NCBI GenBank assembly: GCA_020847855.1
Contig: JADLBH010000011.1
Span: forward strand, 28,037-92,036
Source: Fimbriimonadaceae bacterium
GTDB lineage: Bacteria > Armatimonadota > Fimbriimonadia > Fimbriimonadales > Fimbriimonadaceae
Direction of reading: 5' to 3'
Length of the DNA: 64,000 bases
The first letter of the stretch is position 1; each line of letters starts with the position of its first letter. Under the pieces are notes generated by a model. The model was not told the origin of the DNA, ran no database searches, and saw only the letters and a program-made list of their open reading frames with translations. The position numbers were made by a program, and so were the translations under genes. Below, piece after piece: positions 1 to 10,182 of this stretch.

Positions 1-314
1 CCCTGCTCGCCGAAGAGGTCCCAGAAGACGACCGGGTTTGCGGCATAGGAGTAGTTGTTGAGGCCGATCTCCTTGGCACGCTCCTCTAGCTTGGGTTTGC
101 CACCGCCCGCGGCAGCCATACCGGAGAGGTCCCCCTTCACGTCCGCAACGAGCACGGGGACCCCGATTTGGCTGAACTGTTCCGTGAGGATTTGAAGCGT
201 GACTGTCTTTCCAGTGCCTGTCGCGCCCGCGATCAGCCCGTGCCGGTTCGCCATCTTTGGCAGCATGTGGACGGGTGCGTCACCCATTCCTACGAACAGT
301 GGGGGCAGGCTCAT
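1..314 (-). CDS. HerA-like ATPase of the DUF853/YjgR family (partial, N-terminal part)
   Basis: The minus strand from an ATG at 314 reads open to the window edge, giving the first 104 residues. Walker A GATGTGKT lies at residues 30-37, followed by a strand with ADVKGDLSG at about 57-65. The order '[15 protein letters not shown]' then 'DVKGDLSG' is characteristic of the DUF853/YjgR branch of HerA/FtsK-type P-loop ATPases (family knowledge). The cellular role is poorly defined; these are cytoplasmic putative NTPases. The C-terminal part is outside the window. It is divergent from the M14 peptidase gene with about 34 bp between start codons, so the promoters must overlap. Confidence 0.85.
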   Translation of the reverse strand, partial: MSLPPLFVGMGDAPVHMLPKMANRHGLIAGATGTGKTVTLQILTEQFSQIGVPVLVADVKGDLSGMAAAGGGKPKLEERAKEIGLNNYSYAANPVVFWDLFGEQ

Positions 315-348
315 GGAAGCGACGAGGATACCTTTGCTCGGGTAAACC

Positions 349-1920
349 TTGGCGGTGACGCTTGTCCCCTTGCTCCTCATCGCGTCCCTTACGCCCGGCT
401 GGCCGCAGACGAAGGCCGAGTCTTCGAAGTACCTCGAGACGTCGAGCTACGCCGATGTGATCTCGTTCCTGGAAGGTCTCGAACGGGCGGGCGCCCCCAT
501 CCGGCTCGAATACATCGGGACTTCCACCAAGGGAAAGCCGATCCCGATGGTCGTCGCCGCTCGCCCTCTACCGTCCTCTCCCCAGGATGCGGCGAGGTTG
601 GGTCGACCCATCGTGTACGTCCAGGCGAACATCCATGCCGGAGAGGTCGAAGGCAAGGAGGCGATCCTACATTTGTTGCGGCGATATAGCCAAGAAAGTT
701 CCGGCATTCTTGATAAGATCGTTCTCATCGTGAACCCCATCTACAATGCGGATGGGAACGACGACTTTGGACCGCAGGCCCGACACCGGCCAGGTCAGAA
801 CGGTCCAGAGCTTGTGGGTCTGCGGCCCAATGGCCAAGGCTTGGACTTGAACCGGGACTTCATCAAGGCCGAGTCGCCCGAGATGCGCGCCGCGCTGAGG
901 TCCGTGTGGACCGCCTACCGCCCCCACGTAATGATGGATCTACATACGACCGACGGAACCCGGCACGGTTACCCGCTCACCTATGCGCCTCCCCTAAATC
1001 CGAACGGTGCCACCGGGTTGTACGAGTTTGGCCGCGATGTCTTCATGCCGGAGGTTCGCACTCTGCTTCGCTCGAAAGGATTGGAGACGCAGGACTATGG
1101 CAACGACGAGACTCGCGCCGGGTCGAGAGGATGGTACGTCGTGGGCCCCGAGGGTCGGTATTCGACGAACTACGCTGGCCTGGTGGACTGCATCGGGATT
1201 CTGAGCGAGGCGATCGTCTATGACAGCTTCGAGAAGCGGATCCGGACTACGGAGGCATTCACGGACGAAGTGCTCCAAGCAACGGCACGGCACGCGGCCC
1301 ACATCCTGGAAACCGCGAGAAAGGCGGCCGATCCCGATTCGGTGATCGCACGAAAGGAACTGGGCGTGCGGTTGGAGACACGGTCACGGGGGGTCGAAGG
1401 CATCCTGCTCGAACGCAAGACGGCGGAGCGCCGTACCGGCCCGGTGACGGACATCGAACCGGTGCGTATGGAGGTCTACGACCGATTTGTGGCCACGAGA
1501 TCGGCCCCTGTGCCCGAGGCGTTCCTCTTTCCTGCGGCCTTTCCCCAGGTCGCTGAGCTGCTCGCTCGGCACGGCGTGATCGTCGAGCAGTTGGACGAGG
1601 ACTGGAAGACACCGGCTCAGGAGTTCGTCGTCTCCCAAGCGCGGCAAGGAACCCAGCCCTTCCAGGGGCACCGGCTCATCACGCTGGACGGCTCGTTCCG
1701 AGATGTGGACTACACCGCTGCAAAAGGCGACTACGTGGTGCCGATCCGGCAGGCGTTGGGCGAGCTCGCCTTCCATATCCTGCACCCCCTGGGGGACGAT
1801 GGCGCGTTGACCTGGGGCTTCTTCGGAGCCGAGGCGCCCGCCGTCGGGGACGTTGCCGCGGTTCACTTGACCGACCGGCCCGTCCGCGCGGCCCGGCACG
1901 TCGTCCCCGCACCAGGTTAG
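349..1920 (+). CDS. M14-family zinc carboxypeptidase, exported
   Basis: A 523-residue protein with a hydrophobic N-terminus ([12 protein letters not shown]) consistent with a signal peptide. Zinc-ligand motif HAGE (His96, Glu99), the M14-typical LNRD at about 167-170, the second zinc His199 in DLHTTDG and a candidate catalytic Glu287 in SEAIVY are all visible. It should remove C-terminal residues from peptides outside the cytoplasm; the substrate is unknown. The start is TTG at 349 (an in-frame stop lies at 343), with GTG 355 as an alternative. About 190 residues follow the catalytic domain and I do not recognise them. Confidence 0.88.
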   Translation: MAVTLVPLLLIASLTPGWPQTKAESSKYLETSSYADVISFLEGLERAGAPIRLEYIGTSTKGKPIPMVVAARPLPSSPQDAARLGRPIVYVQANIHAGEVEGKEAILHLLRRYSQESSGILDKIVLIVNPIYNADGNDDFGPQARHRPGQNGPELVGLRPNGQGLDLNRDFIKAESPEMRAALRSVWTAYRPHVMMDLHTTDGTRHGYPLTYAPPLNPNGATGLYEFGRDVFMPEVRTLLRSKGLETQDYGNDETRAGSRGWYVVGPEGRYSTNYAGLVDCIGILSEAIVYDSFEKRIRTTEAFTDEVLQATARHAAHILETARKAADPDSVIARKELGVRLETRSRGVEGILLERKTAERRTGPVTDIEPVRMEVYDRFVATRSAPVPEAFLFPAAFPQVAELLARHGVIVEQLDEDWKTPAQEFVVSQARQGTQPFQGHRLITLDGSFRDVDYTAAKGDYVVPIRQALGELAFHILHPLGDDGALTWGFFGAEAPAVGDVAAVHLTDRPVRAARHVVPAPG

Positions 1921-1978
1921 CGGGACGCGCCCACCCGCCTGAAACGGGTTGGACATCGAGAGCGTCAGTAAGGGAAGG

Positions 1979-4138
1979 ATGACGGTACTGCCCTTCCTCG
2001 TGTTCGCGCTTGCGCCCGCCACCGTGACGCTGAAGCATGAAGCGGCCCCAGTGTCCCGGGTGCTGGCCGCACTCTCGAAGGAGACCGGACGCGAGTACGC
2101 CGTTGGCCCAACGCCGATGGGCGAGATCATTTTTGTCCAAGTCAAAGATGCCGAGCTGGATGATCTTGAGGCCCGGATTGCGGAGGCGACTTCAGGGAAA
2201 TGGGTGGAGAGCGAGGGCAAGCGCCTCTTGGTGCCTGATGCGAAGCGAAGGCGACTCGAAGAGCAGCTTGACGACTCGGAGAGTCGTACCCTGCTCGGCT
2301 TGACGCTCAAGCGCCTCGCGGCCCGTGAGAGCGAGAACCACGAGGGAGCCCAGGGCGAGATTGCAATCGGCGGTGCCTTTATGGGCGGCATGTCAGATCA
2401 ACTCGCGACGAGGTGCGCGCTGGGTATCGGACTGAACGGTCTCAGCGTCGTGCGTCGCGACGGAAGAGTGGTCTGGAGCACCCAGCCGACAGCGGGCCAA
2501 CTGCAACTCCGGGTGCCTGGCCTCGAGCAGGCGGTGGCCAAGGCAGTCAAAGAGCACAACGACATGGCGGACGCTCCATGGCCGATCCCCGAGGACGCAG
2601 GGGAGGCGGAGAAGATCCGCGCTCTCATGGACGAAATGGGGGCTATGTTTCGGCCGAAGCGAGCGGAAGGGAAGGCAGTGCTCGTTCACGCTATCGGCAC
2701 CCGCGAGGTCAATTCGTACGACTCAGGATTGAACTTGGAGGTCGTGGTCTACAACGAGAAGGGAGAGCGGATGACGACCTCGGAGACCCGGCTTGGCAGT
2801 CGGTGGGAGGAGAGCGAAGCGGAGCATGAGCCCATGGAAGAGGCGGACGTGACCGAACCGACAAAGGAAGTGGCCCAAGAGCTCCCGCCACAACAGGTCG
2901 TAGAGGAGCGGCAACCGGAGCCGCAATGGGAGTTCTCGGAACGGACCCAAGAATGGATGCGACTGGTGGGAAACGGAGGATGGGAACTCACCAAGGACGA
3001 GAGGGCAAGGGAGTTGATCCTAGGGATCGCGGAGCACGATCCGCTCTCCTATAGTGCCAGCGAGGCCCTGGGCCACTATGCCGAGCGGAAGGGTAAGAAC
3101 ATCGTCGCCTGCCTTCCGGATGAAGACGCGCGCTTTGACGAGGCCAGGACCGAGGCCCTCATCGAGGCGAGTTGGGCCAAGGACGGATTCTTGAAAATGG
3201 CAACCGTGGGCGACTGGCTCGTGGTGTCGCCTCGCGAGCCGAGTACGAGCCGCGAGACGCAGTTCGATCGGGCCGCGCTGGTTCGGCTGATGAAACTCGC
3301 TGGCGCGGGTGGAGTCGCGCCCCTGAACGATTGGGCCGACTATGCTGCGAGTAACCCCGACCCCAATCGAAACTCGATTGCGAGCGGCCTGGTCCGCCTC
3401 ATGCTCCAACGCGAGAACGGATTCTTTGGCCAAGAGGACGATTGGCTCGTGTTGCGGCTCTATGGCACGCTCTCCTCTGCGCAACGCTCGTCCCCGAACG
3501 GAATCGCGGTTCCGGCAGGGGTTTGGAGCCAGACCCAGCGGGCGACGGTAGGAAAGTGGGTGTATGGCCCCGATCCTCACCTTGTACCCAAGGTGGATGT
3601 GCCATTCATCGAGCGGATTCTCGAGGAGATGCCCTTTGGGGGCTGGGGTAGGGCCGTGTCACTGGCCTTGGAACCTACCCAAGTGGCCCCTGGCTGGGTC
3701 GGAGGCAACACGGCCCTGGTCGTGAGTCGCACCACCGACTCTTGCTACAGCCCGGCGGATGGTGCCGGGAGTGGGTTCCCTGGCTCCACCGGGATCGAGG
3801 AACTCGCCCTGCTTCAGGTGCTGCTCTCGGACAATGAAGCTCGGCAAGCCATCGAAGGAGAGCAACCGTTGCCTCGCTCGTTCCGCGTGGGCAAGAGGGA
3901 GCGGATACGGCTCAGCATCGAGGTTGCACCGGGGGTCTATGTGAGCGGCGAGCTGTTTGACGACAAGATTGATCCGAGCGCGGAACCCGTGGCATTGGCA
4001 GACCTCCCGCCGGACCAGCGAGCCAGGCTCGACGAACTCGCGAACAAAATGAAGAGCGGCCCCGTCGGGAAGTTCATCAAGATGATGGCGACCATGGGCG
4101 GCGTGAGAGGGCGTGAGACCGTGCCACCCGGCGACTGA
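1979..4138 (+). CDS. Exported protein of unknown function with a possible STN-like N-terminal domain
   Basis: About 719 residues from ATG 1979, which gives a clean signal peptide (MTVLPFLVFALAPATVTLK); an upstream TTG at 1949 would add ten residues in front of it and is less likely. Residues about 15-95 (…VSRVLAALSKETGRE… then a VKDAELDDLEARI helix) resemble the short N-domain of secretins and TonB receptors, but this is weak. The middle is Glu-rich and low complexity (about residues 275-325). No catalytic motif was recognised. It follows the M14 gene on the same strand after 58 bp. Confidence 0.6.
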   Translation: MTVLPFLVFALAPATVTLKHEAAPVSRVLAALSKETGREYAVGPTPMGEIIFVQVKDAELDDLEARIAEATSGKWVESEGKRLLVPDAKRRRLEEQLDDSESRTLLGLTLKRLAARESENHEGAQGEIAIGGAFMGGMSDQLATRCALGIGLNGLSVVRRDGRVVWSTQPTAGQLQLRVPGLEQAVAKAVKEHNDMADAPWPIPEDAGEAEKIRALMDEMGAMFRPKRAEGKAVLVHAIGTREVNSYDSGLNLEVVVYNEKGERMTTSETRLGSRWEESEAEHEPMEEADVTEPTKEVAQELPPQQVVEERQPEPQWEFSERTQEWMRLVGNGGWELTKDERARELILGIAEHDPLSYSASEALGHYAERKGKNIVACLPDEDARFDEARTEALIEASWAKDGFLKMATVGDWLVVSPREPSTSRETQFDRAALVRLMKLAGAGGVAPLNDWADYAASNPDPNRNSIASGLVRLMLQRENGFFGQEDDWLVLRLYGTLSSAQRSSPNGIAVPAGVWSQTQRATVGKWVYGPDPHLVPKVDVPFIERILEEMPFGGWGRAVSLALEPTQVAPGWVGGNTALVVSRTTDSCYSPADGAGSGFPGSTGIEELALLQVLLSDNEARQAIEGEQPLPRSFRVGKRERIRLSIEVAPGVYVSGELFDDKIDPSAEPVALADLPPDQRARLDELANKMKSGPVGKFIKMMATMGGVRGRETVPPGD

Positions 4139-4189
4139 GCCCTGTATTTTTGCGGGTTCGCCCATGAAATGGTCTTGGGTGGCGTCACA

Positions 4190-4210
4190 TTCTGGCTTCT
4201 GTCGCCAGAA
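4190..4210. promoter_or_regulatory. Perfect 7-bp stem-loop in the leader of a PEP-CTERM gene
   Basis: TTCTGGC (4190-4196) pairs with GCCAGAA (4204-4210) around a 7-nt loop. It sits about 44 nt upstream of the ATG at 4254 and about 50 nt after the preceding stop codon. There is no following T-run, so it is not a standard terminator. Role unknown; it could be an operator or a leader structure. Confidence 0.4.
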
Positions 4211-4253
4211 GTATCCCTAGGGACTTTGCGCCCTCGAAAGGATTCACGTCACC

Positions 4254-5054
4254 ATGAAGTCAACTCTCCTCATCCTCGTCCCGCTTGCCGCCGTCAGCGC
4301 CAGAGCCCAACTCATTGACACCCGACTCGACACGGACGGGAACTCTTCTGCCTACGTGCAGGACGGAGTGATCGGCGCGAACGAATATGGGGCAGGGAAC
4401 AACCAGGCCTTCCAGGGAGCGGGGAGTGGCTTCGGGGGAACTGTAGGCAGTGGCGCGCTCTACATGGACTTTGACGCGACCAACCTGAACCTTGGTTTTC
4501 AACCTGGCGCGGACTTGAACGACAATGTCGTGATCTTGATTGACTCCAAAGCCGGCGGCTTTACGGACGCCACGATGGACGACCAAGGCGATGCTGGCAG
4601 GAACCTCAGCACCAACCTCACTCGGGACGTGGACGACCTCTTTGCCGCAGGCTTCGAGGCGGACTACTCGATCGTAATGGGTGGTTTTGGCATCGTGGCC
4701 TTTGAGCTCGCCGCAGGGCCGATCAACTTCCTCAAGTTCGACGGTCAGTTCACGGGCAACGGCGCGGGCCTTGCTCGGGAGTTCTTCATGGATCGCGCGA
4801 CCCTCGGGCTCACCTCCCCGACGGCTAGCTTCGACTTCTTTGTCGCTTATGGGAGTGACTCGAATTTCATGTCGAACGAAGGGATTCCTGGCCAAGCGTT
4901 TGCCGGAGGGCCCAACCTCGGTTGGGACAACAACGGCGGGGGGGCCGTGAACTGGTCGGCCTATGACCGGATGGGCATCGTGCCCGAGCCTGCCACTATC
5001 GTTGCGCTCGGCGCGGGCCTTGCCGCCCTAATCGCCCGACGACGACGATCCTAG
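4254..5054 (+). CDS. PEP-CTERM sorted exported protein
   Basis: A 266-residue protein with an N-terminal signal peptide (MKSTLLILVPLAAVSARA) and a C-terminal VPEP motif, a short hydrophobic stretch (IVALGAGLAALIA) and an RRRRS tail, the tripartite PEP-CTERM signal handled by exosortase (established family). The body is Gly/Asp/Asn-rich, as usual for surface or matrix proteins. No exosortase gene is in the window. A purine-rich GAAAGGA precedes the ATG by about 10 nt. The specific function is unknown. Confidence 0.85.
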   Translation: MKSTLLILVPLAAVSARAQLIDTRLDTDGNSSAYVQDGVIGANEYGAGNNQAFQGAGSGFGGTVGSGALYMDFDATNLNLGFQPGADLNDNVVILIDSKAGGFTDATMDDQGDAGRNLSTNLTRDVDDLFAAGFEADYSIVMGGFGIVAFELAAGPINFLKFDGQFTGNGAGLAREFFMDRATLGLTSPTASFDFFVAYGSDSNFMSNEGIPGQAFAGGPNLGWDNNGGGAVNWSAYDRMGIVPEPATIVALGAGLAALIARRRRS

Positions 5055-5139
5055 ACCCGAAGAGACTTGGCCGACGCTCGGGTGTACATGGGCGTCGGCA
5101 GGCTCTTCGGCCGTGCTACTTGTCCGAGGTAGGCGATGG

Positions 5140-5640
5140 TTACGGTGCCAATGGCATTGCCATGATGACCGAACGGTAGTTCTTGTCCAACCACTGGTGG
5201 GTTCCGACCACTCTGAACCAGTGCTTTGTGTAGTAGCGGACGAGGTGCTCGGCCGGTTCGGCGGTATCGAGTAAGAGCCTCCTGAACCCTTGATACAGGG
5301 CAGTATCGCAACAGACTTGGAGGAGTTGGCGTCCGACTCCCCGGCCACGGTATGAAGGTGCGACACCGAACTGGCCAAGCACGGCCACACCTGCCTCGCG
5401 ATACTCCCGTGGATCATGGTCTTCGAAGACGGTCACGAGATTCGCCGTGCCGATCATGGTGCTTTTCTCGAAGGCCAGGAAGCACACGCCCTTCGCGGCT
5501 CGGTGCCGCGTCGTTTCCACGCATTGAACGCAAGCGGTGAAGCTCAGCCCCATTTCGGCGAGCTCAGCATACGCGGTGTGGAGCAGATGGGTGAGCTCCT
5601 CGAAGGAGTCATCGGCTTGCATCTGCCGAATCTCGATCAT
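5140..5640 (-). CDS. GNAT-family N-acetyltransferase
   Basis: From ATG 5640 the product has 166 residues and begins MIEIRQMQADD, a typical GNAT N-terminus. The acetyl-CoA loop VAPSYRGRGVGRQLL (the R/Q-x-x-G-x-G/A motif) and a C-terminal YYTKHWFRVVG strand are present. The substrate cannot be told. An alternative ATG at 5724 overlaps the aspS stop codon (ATGA) and would add 28 residues lacking GNAT features. It lies downstream of aspS on the same strand and is probably co-transcribed. Confidence 0.82.
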   Translation of the reverse strand: MIEIRQMQADDSFEELTHLLHTAYAELAEMGLSFTACVQCVETTRHRAAKGVCFLAFEKSTMIGTANLVTVFEDHDPREYREAGVAVLGQFGVAPSYRGRGVGRQLLQVCCDTALYQGFRRLLLDTAEPAEHLVRYYTKHWFRVVGTHQWLDKNYRSVIMAMPLAP

Positions 5641-5720
5641 GGGAAGACTTGCATTTTGAGCACAATTGGGCCGAGACAGCTCATGGGTGACCCGAGCTAG
5701 GCGCGGGGGGTGATCTGCCT

Positions 5721-7559
5721 TCATTCGGTTGCGGAAGCGTCGGCAGCGCGGCGAGAAGGTGACAGACCGAGTTCCTTCCACTGTTCCTGGCTGATCGCGC
5801 TAGGTGCGTCCATGAGCGGATCGTAACCCCCCCCTACCTTCGGAAAGGCGATCACCTCACGAATGTTCTCATCGTCGGTGAGGAACATCACGAGTCGGTC
5901 AATACCGGGTGCGATGCCGCCATGAGGGGGGGCACCGAACGAGAACGCCTCAAGGATATGGCCGAAGCGGCCCTGCTGGTCTTCCGCGGAAACTCCGATC
6001 AGATCGAAGATGCGCGCTTGGATCACGGGGTCGTGGATCCTGATCGAGCCTGACGCCCACTCATACCCGTTGCACACGACGTCGTAGCAATCGGCGCGGA
6101 CGCGAGCAGGGTCGGTGCCAAAGTAGATCAGGTCTTCGTGCTTGGGCGAAGTGAAAGGGTGGTGCGTCGGGTCCCAACTCTCGGTCTCCGTGTTCCACTC
6201 CACGAGCGGGAAGTCGAGGACGAACGCGAAAGCGAGCTTGCGAGGATCCCGTAAGCCGCACTCCCCGCCGATGACGGTTCGTAACCTGCTCAGGGCGTCC
6301 GAGGTCACCTTTCGAGTGTCGGCAACCATGAGCACGAGGTCTCCCACACTGGCGGCCGAGAGATCAAACAGCGCCCGCAGGTGCTCCACGGAGAAGAACT
6401 TCGCGATTGAGCCCTTCGCAAAGGTGCCATCACCGAGGTCAACCGTACCGTCGCCATGTTCGACCATTCTGGCAATCGTGGCTAAGCCCTTAGCGCCATA
6501 GCTCTTTGCGATCCCTTCCAACTCGCCGATTTCCTTGCGGCTCAGTCGCGCCCCCCCTGGATACAGGATCCCCCGGACTGAACCACCTTTCTCGATGCAG
6601 CTTGTAAAGACCCCGAAACCGCACTCGCGCGCAATCATGGACGCATCGAACAGTTCGAGCCCAAACCGCAGATCGGGCTTGTCTGTCCCGTATCGCTCCA
6701 TCGCTTCTTCATGGGTCAACCGCGTAAAGCCGACGATTGGTTCCTTTGGTAGTTCAAACTCACCGATCAGTCCGTTCACGACCGCGACCGTCATTGCCTC
6801 CGTGAGGGCCAGGATGTCCTCTTGGTGGACGAAGCTCATTTCAAGATCGAGCTGGGTGAACTCCGGCTGCCGGTCAGCACGTTGGGCCTCGTCACGAAAG
6901 CATCGTGCTATTTGATAGTAGCGCTCGATGCCTCCGACCATCAAGAGCTGCTTATACTGTTGAGGGCTCTGAGGAAGTGCATAGAACAGTCCGGGATCGA
7001 GTCGGTAAGGTACCAAGTAGTCTCTTGCGCCCTCTGGGGTGGACTTGGTAAAGATCGGTGTCTCGATTTCTAGGAAGCCTTCGTCGTCCAAGAAGCCTCG
7101 AATTCGGCGAACCGCTGCTGCTCGCAGCGCGATCTTACGATACATGCTGGGCCGGCGTAGGTCGAGATATCGGTGCTTGACCCTGAGCTCCTCGTTCACC
7201 TTGCGCATCTGCTCCTCATCACTGACAGGAAACGGAAGGGTTGCGGACTGGCTCAGGACAGAGAGCCCGGTGACACCGATTTCGACCTCGCCGGTGGACA
7301 GCTTTGGGTTCTTGTTCTCTTCGTCCCGCTCCCTCACGATCCCAGTCACGCTGAGGCACGACTCCGATCGGATCTCGTCGGTGCCAAGGGTTTCAGGGTC
7401 TATCACCAACTGCACGAGGCCGGTTCGGTCCCTCAAGTCCACGAAGTAGAGCCCGCCGAGGTCACGCACCTTGTGGGCCCATCCGTTCAGACAGATCTCC
7501 AGTTGTACGTGATCGGCGCGAATGTCGCCGCACCAGTGGGTGCGCTGAACAAAGCTCAT
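5721..7559 (-). CDS. aspS: Aspartate--tRNA ligase
   Basis: A 612-residue class II aminoacyl-tRNA synthetase, the usual bacterial size. The N-terminal OB-fold anticodon domain (WCGDI…[11 protein letters not shown]) is followed by the catalytic core with motif 2 ([18 protein letters not shown]), a bacterial-type insertion domain, and motif 3 ([12 protein letters not shown]) near the C-terminus. It charges tRNA-Asp with aspartate in the cytoplasm. It starts 54 bp downstream of the CmcI-like gene on the same strand and ends overlapping a possible GNAT start. Confidence 0.97.
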   Translation of the reverse strand: MSFVQRTHWCGDIRADHVQLEICLNGWAHKVRDLGGLYFVDLRDRTGLVQLVIDPETLGTDEIRSESCLSVTGIVRERDEENKNPKLSTGEVEIGVTGLSVLSQSATLPFPVSDEEQMRKVNEELRVKHRYLDLRRPSMYRKIALRAAAVRRIRGFLDDEGFLEIETPIFTKSTPEGARDYLVPYRLDPGLFYALPQSPQQYKQLLMVGGIERYYQIARCFRDEAQRADRQPEFTQLDLEMSFVHQEDILALTEAMTVAVVNGLIGEFELPKEPIVGFTRLTHEEAMERYGTDKPDLRFGLELFDASMIARECGFGVFTSCIEKGGSVRGILYPGGARLSRKEIGELEGIAKSYGAKGLATIARMVEHGDGTVDLGDGTFAKGSIAKFFSVEHLRALFDLSAASVGDLVLMVADTRKVTSDALSRLRTVIGGECGLRDPRKLAFAFVLDFPLVEWNTETESWDPTHHPFTSPKHEDLIYFGTDPARVRADCYDVVCNGYEWASGSIRIHDPVIQARIFDLIGVSAEDQQGRFGHILEAFSFGAPPHGGIAPGIDRLVMFLTDDENIREVIAFPKVGGGYDPLMDAPSAISQEQWKELGLSPSRRAADASATE

Positions 7560-7613
7560 GATTGGCGGGAGGATACCGGTGTCCGGAGCACAGGCCCGGC
7601 CCTCGGAACCTCT

Positions 7614-8291
7614 TTAGACTCGGCGAAGCCAGCCGCCAGGGTTGAAGGTCATCAAGAACCTCTCTCGCCGGGAGTCGGGTCGAAAGCGATGGTCTTCCGC
7701 GAGGAACTGTGCCAGGGCCTCGGTAGGCCCTGGCCCGTGCTCACGGTACACCGGGTGGCCGTTCACATTCCCATCTTCCACTACGAGATAACATCCTGGA
7801 GTGACAAATCCGGAATAGGCGCGCAACTCTGTAAGAACATGCTCGCGAGAGTGGTCAGAGTCGAGCACGACCATCACGCGATCCGCCCCCCTGCACTCCT
7901 CCCTCAACCAGTCCAAGGTGTCTTGCGACGTAGAGGAGTCCTTTCGGTACACGATTCTGGGGTGGATGGGCAGGTTATCCTGGGGGTCAAGGTCCACAGA
8001 GGCGATCTTGCCATGCCCGACGAGGTCGAGCAAGTGGGCAAAGTAGAGCGTGCTGCCCCCGTTGAACGTTCCGGTCTCGATGATGAGGTCGGGACGGGTT
8101 TCATAGAGGATTTCCTGGTAGGACCAGAGGTCATTGGGGCTCTTCAAGACCCGGACGCCTTGCCACCAAGTGTCCTCCCACGTTTGGGTGCGGTAATGGT
8201 GGTAGTAGAGCTTATGGAACAGTCGTCGGGCGAACGGGTCAAGGAACCGCCAGAAGACGGACTTCACACCCATGGCGGCCCGCTTAAGCAT
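7614..8291 (-). CDS. CmcI-like (cephalosporin hydroxylase family) SAM-dependent methyltransferase
   Basis: About 225 residues from ATG 8291, whose start overlaps the stop of the upstream PhyH gene by 8 bp. A later ATG at 8273 is possible. The segment LIIETGTFNGGSTLYFA is a SAM-binding motif I, followed by SVDLDP and VVLDSDHSREHV, the pattern of the CmcI/rhamnosyl O-methyltransferase family. These enzymes O-methylate sugars or small molecules. Pairing with a PhyH oxygenase suggests a small-molecule or glycan modification module; that is an inference and the substrate is unknown. Confidence 0.8.
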   Translation of the reverse strand: MLKRAAMGVKSVFWRFLDPFARRLFHKLYYHHYRTQTWEDTWWQGVRVLKSPNDLWSYQEILYETRPDLIIETGTFNGGSTLYFAHLLDLVGHGKIASVDLDPQDNLPIHPRIVYRKDSSTSQDTLDWLREECRGADRVMVVLDSDHSREHVLTELRAYSGFVTPGCYLVVEDGNVNGHPVYREHGPGPTEALAQFLAEDHRFRPDSRRERFLMTFNPGGWLRRV

Positions 8292-9099
8292 GAAGCGACC
8301 AGAGCAAAGGGTTGATCTCTTCGTTGTCCAATGGATCGCCGATGCTAAGGGACTCGAAATACTCTTGTGGCAAGACGTTCTGCTTACCATTGAAGGTGGA
8401 TCCATCAGGCATATAGGCACAGGTCATGGCTCTGCGCGGTTTGTTCGTCATGTTCGCGCCCGCGGCATGGGCGACGAGCCCGTGGTGGAGGACGGCATCC
8501 CCGGCATTGCAAGGACATGCGACCGGTTCGAGCTCGAGCCAATCAGGATAGTGTCGAAAGAGGTCGCCTTGGTTCGTTCCGAGCGCGACGTTTCCGAGAC
8601 CCGCGCTCCGATGGGTTCCAGGCAGATAGTAGAGACACCCATTGTCCCGCGTCGCGTCGTCCAGGGCGATCCAGAGGGAAATGGCCCGGTCGGAGTCAAA
8701 CGACCAATAGGGGTTGTCCAGGTGCCATGCGGTCGGGTTCCCGAAAGGTGGCTTGTAAAGGGCCTGATCGTGCCACACCCGGATTCCATCCACCTTCGCG
8801 AGACTCCCTGCGATCTCCGCGAGGGCAGGGTCATAGATCAGCTTGCGCAATCCTTCGTGCGAGTCCGCGAGGCGCAAGCACTGGGTAAAGATCTGGGCGT
8901 AGTAGCTGTCTGGGTCGGACTGGTTCTGGAGCGGTGCGCCCGCCTTGGAGAGCCGCTGCGAGACCGCTTCGTCCACCGTGGCTCGCCATTCCTCTAGCTC
9001 GTCGGGCTCGAGCAATCCTAGGATCACGGCGAAGCCATTCGTCTCGTAGTAGTCGTGCTGAAACTGTGTGAGTTTGGTGCGCACAGAGGGATTATGCAC
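8284..9099 (-). CDS. Phytanoyl-CoA dioxygenase (PhyH) family Fe(II)/2-oxoglutarate oxygenase
   Basis: About 271 residues. The facial triad is visible as HLD (in AWHLDNPYW) and a distal His in HHGLVAHAAG, with the 2-oxoglutarate-binding Arg plausibly in KPRRAM. The N-terminus LTQFQHDYYETNGFAVI is typical for the family, favouring GTG 9099 or GTG 9084. ATG 9162 with an upstream AAGG is an alternative that would add 21 residues. It probably hydroxylates a small molecule. Its stop overlaps the CmcI-like start, implying translational coupling. Confidence 0.85.
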   Translation of the reverse strand: MHNPSVRTKLTQFQHDYYETNGFAVILGLLEPDELEEWRATVDEAVSQRLSKAGAPLQNQSDPDSYYAQIFTQCLRLADSHEGLRKLIYDPALAEIAGSLAKVDGIRVWHDQALYKPPFGNPTAWHLDNPYWSFDSDRAISLWIALDDATRDNGCLYYLPGTHRSAGLGNVALGTNQGDLFRHYPDWLELEPVACPCNAGDAVLHHGLVAHAAGANMTNKPRRAMTCAYMPDGSTFNGKQNVLPQEYFESLSIGDPLDNEEINPLLWSLHA

Positions 9100-9282
9100 T
9101 TGCCAAGGGGAGTCGTGGCATCTCGAAGCGTCGAACCGGGCTGCTTCGCTCCCTTTCGGCATGGGCCTTGACGATGCGGTTGATGAGCCAACTGCGCGAA
9201 CAGTCCTCCTAGTCCCCTGACCGCTCGCAGAAACCAAGCGACCGCGTAGGAGAAGGGAGTCCCCAAGTAAACTCCGCCCAAC

Positions 9283-10182
9283 TTGAAGCCGAACGCAGCG
9301 AGTCGGGCAGCCCTAGTTTCCGTGTGGGTGACCACGGTCGTAGTGGTCATCAAGCTGTACGGTGCCTATCGCTCGGGCAGTATCAGTGTCCTCGCCGAGG
9401 GTCTCCAATCCACCGTTGACATTCTCATGTCGCTCCTCGCCTTTGCCGCGGTCTCCTATTCGGCGAAGCCTCCTGACGAGCGGCACGCATATGGGCATGG
9501 CAAAGCTGAGTTGCTCTCCAGTGCAGTCCAGATGATCTTCGTTTTGGGCTCATCTGTATTCATTCTGATTCAGGCTTACATGCGGTTTGTGACGCCACGT
9601 CCGATCGCCTGGGATTGGGGCTTGGCTACGATGTCGCTAGCCCGCGTTATCAACTTGGGCCTCACGTCTTTCATTCGGCAAACGGCGAATCGGACTGGCT
9701 CGCCGGCGTTGCACTCCGAGGCGCTTCACTTGCGAAGCGACCTGATCGCGAGTGTTGGCGTGCTGGTTGGGGTCGGGCTGGTTGCGCTGACCGGCCAAAA
9801 CCGCCTCGACCCAATCGCCGCAGCAGTGTTTACGGTGATCGCGATGGTTGCTGCGGTTCGGCAACTGGTATCCGTAGTCCATCCGTTGATGGATGGTGCG
9901 CTCCCACCGGAGGAGATCGCGAAGATCGTGCATGTTCTGGACTCCCACACCGAAGTCCGTGGGTACCACAATGTCCGCACGCGCATTGCGGGAAATCTAC
10001 GTCACTTGGAACTGCACGTCATGCTTGACGATGACCTTTCGTTCCCCATGGCCCACGAAATCGCGGAACAGGTGGAGGCGGAGATCAGCAAGGCTCTTGG
10101 CGGGGCCCTGGTGAGCATTCACTACGAGCCTTATGAGGCCGAGGTCGCGCACCGCATGAAGGAGCACGAAGGAAAACTCTAG
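9283..10182 (+). CDS. Cation diffusion facilitator (CDF) metal exporter
   Basis: A 299-residue protein with five to six hydrophobic segments and a C-terminal cytoplasmic domain. TM5 carries the CDF His/Asp pair (SEALHLRSDLIAS). In the TM2 region the usual Asp/His positions read AEGLQSTVD, so the metal site is partly altered (Glu and Gln in place of the commoner residues). The C-terminal domain (VRTRIAGNLRHLELHVMLD) fits the ferredoxin-like CDF dimerisation domain. It should export a divalent metal such as Zn, Fe or Mn. The start appears to be TTG at 9283. Confidence 0.87.
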   Translation: MKPNAASRAALVSVWVTTVVVVIKLYGAYRSGSISVLAEGLQSTVDILMSLLAFAAVSYSAKPPDERHAYGHGKAELLSSAVQMIFVLGSSVFILIQAYMRFVTPRPIAWDWGLATMSLARVINLGLTSFIRQTANRTGSPALHSEALHLRSDLIASVGVLVGVGLVALTGQNRLDPIAAAVFTVIAMVAAVRQLVSVVHPLMDGALPPEEIAKIVHVLDSHTEVRGYHNVRTRIAGNLRHLELHVMLDDDLSFPMAHEIAEQVEAEISKALGGALVSIHYEPYEAEVAHRMKEHEGKL

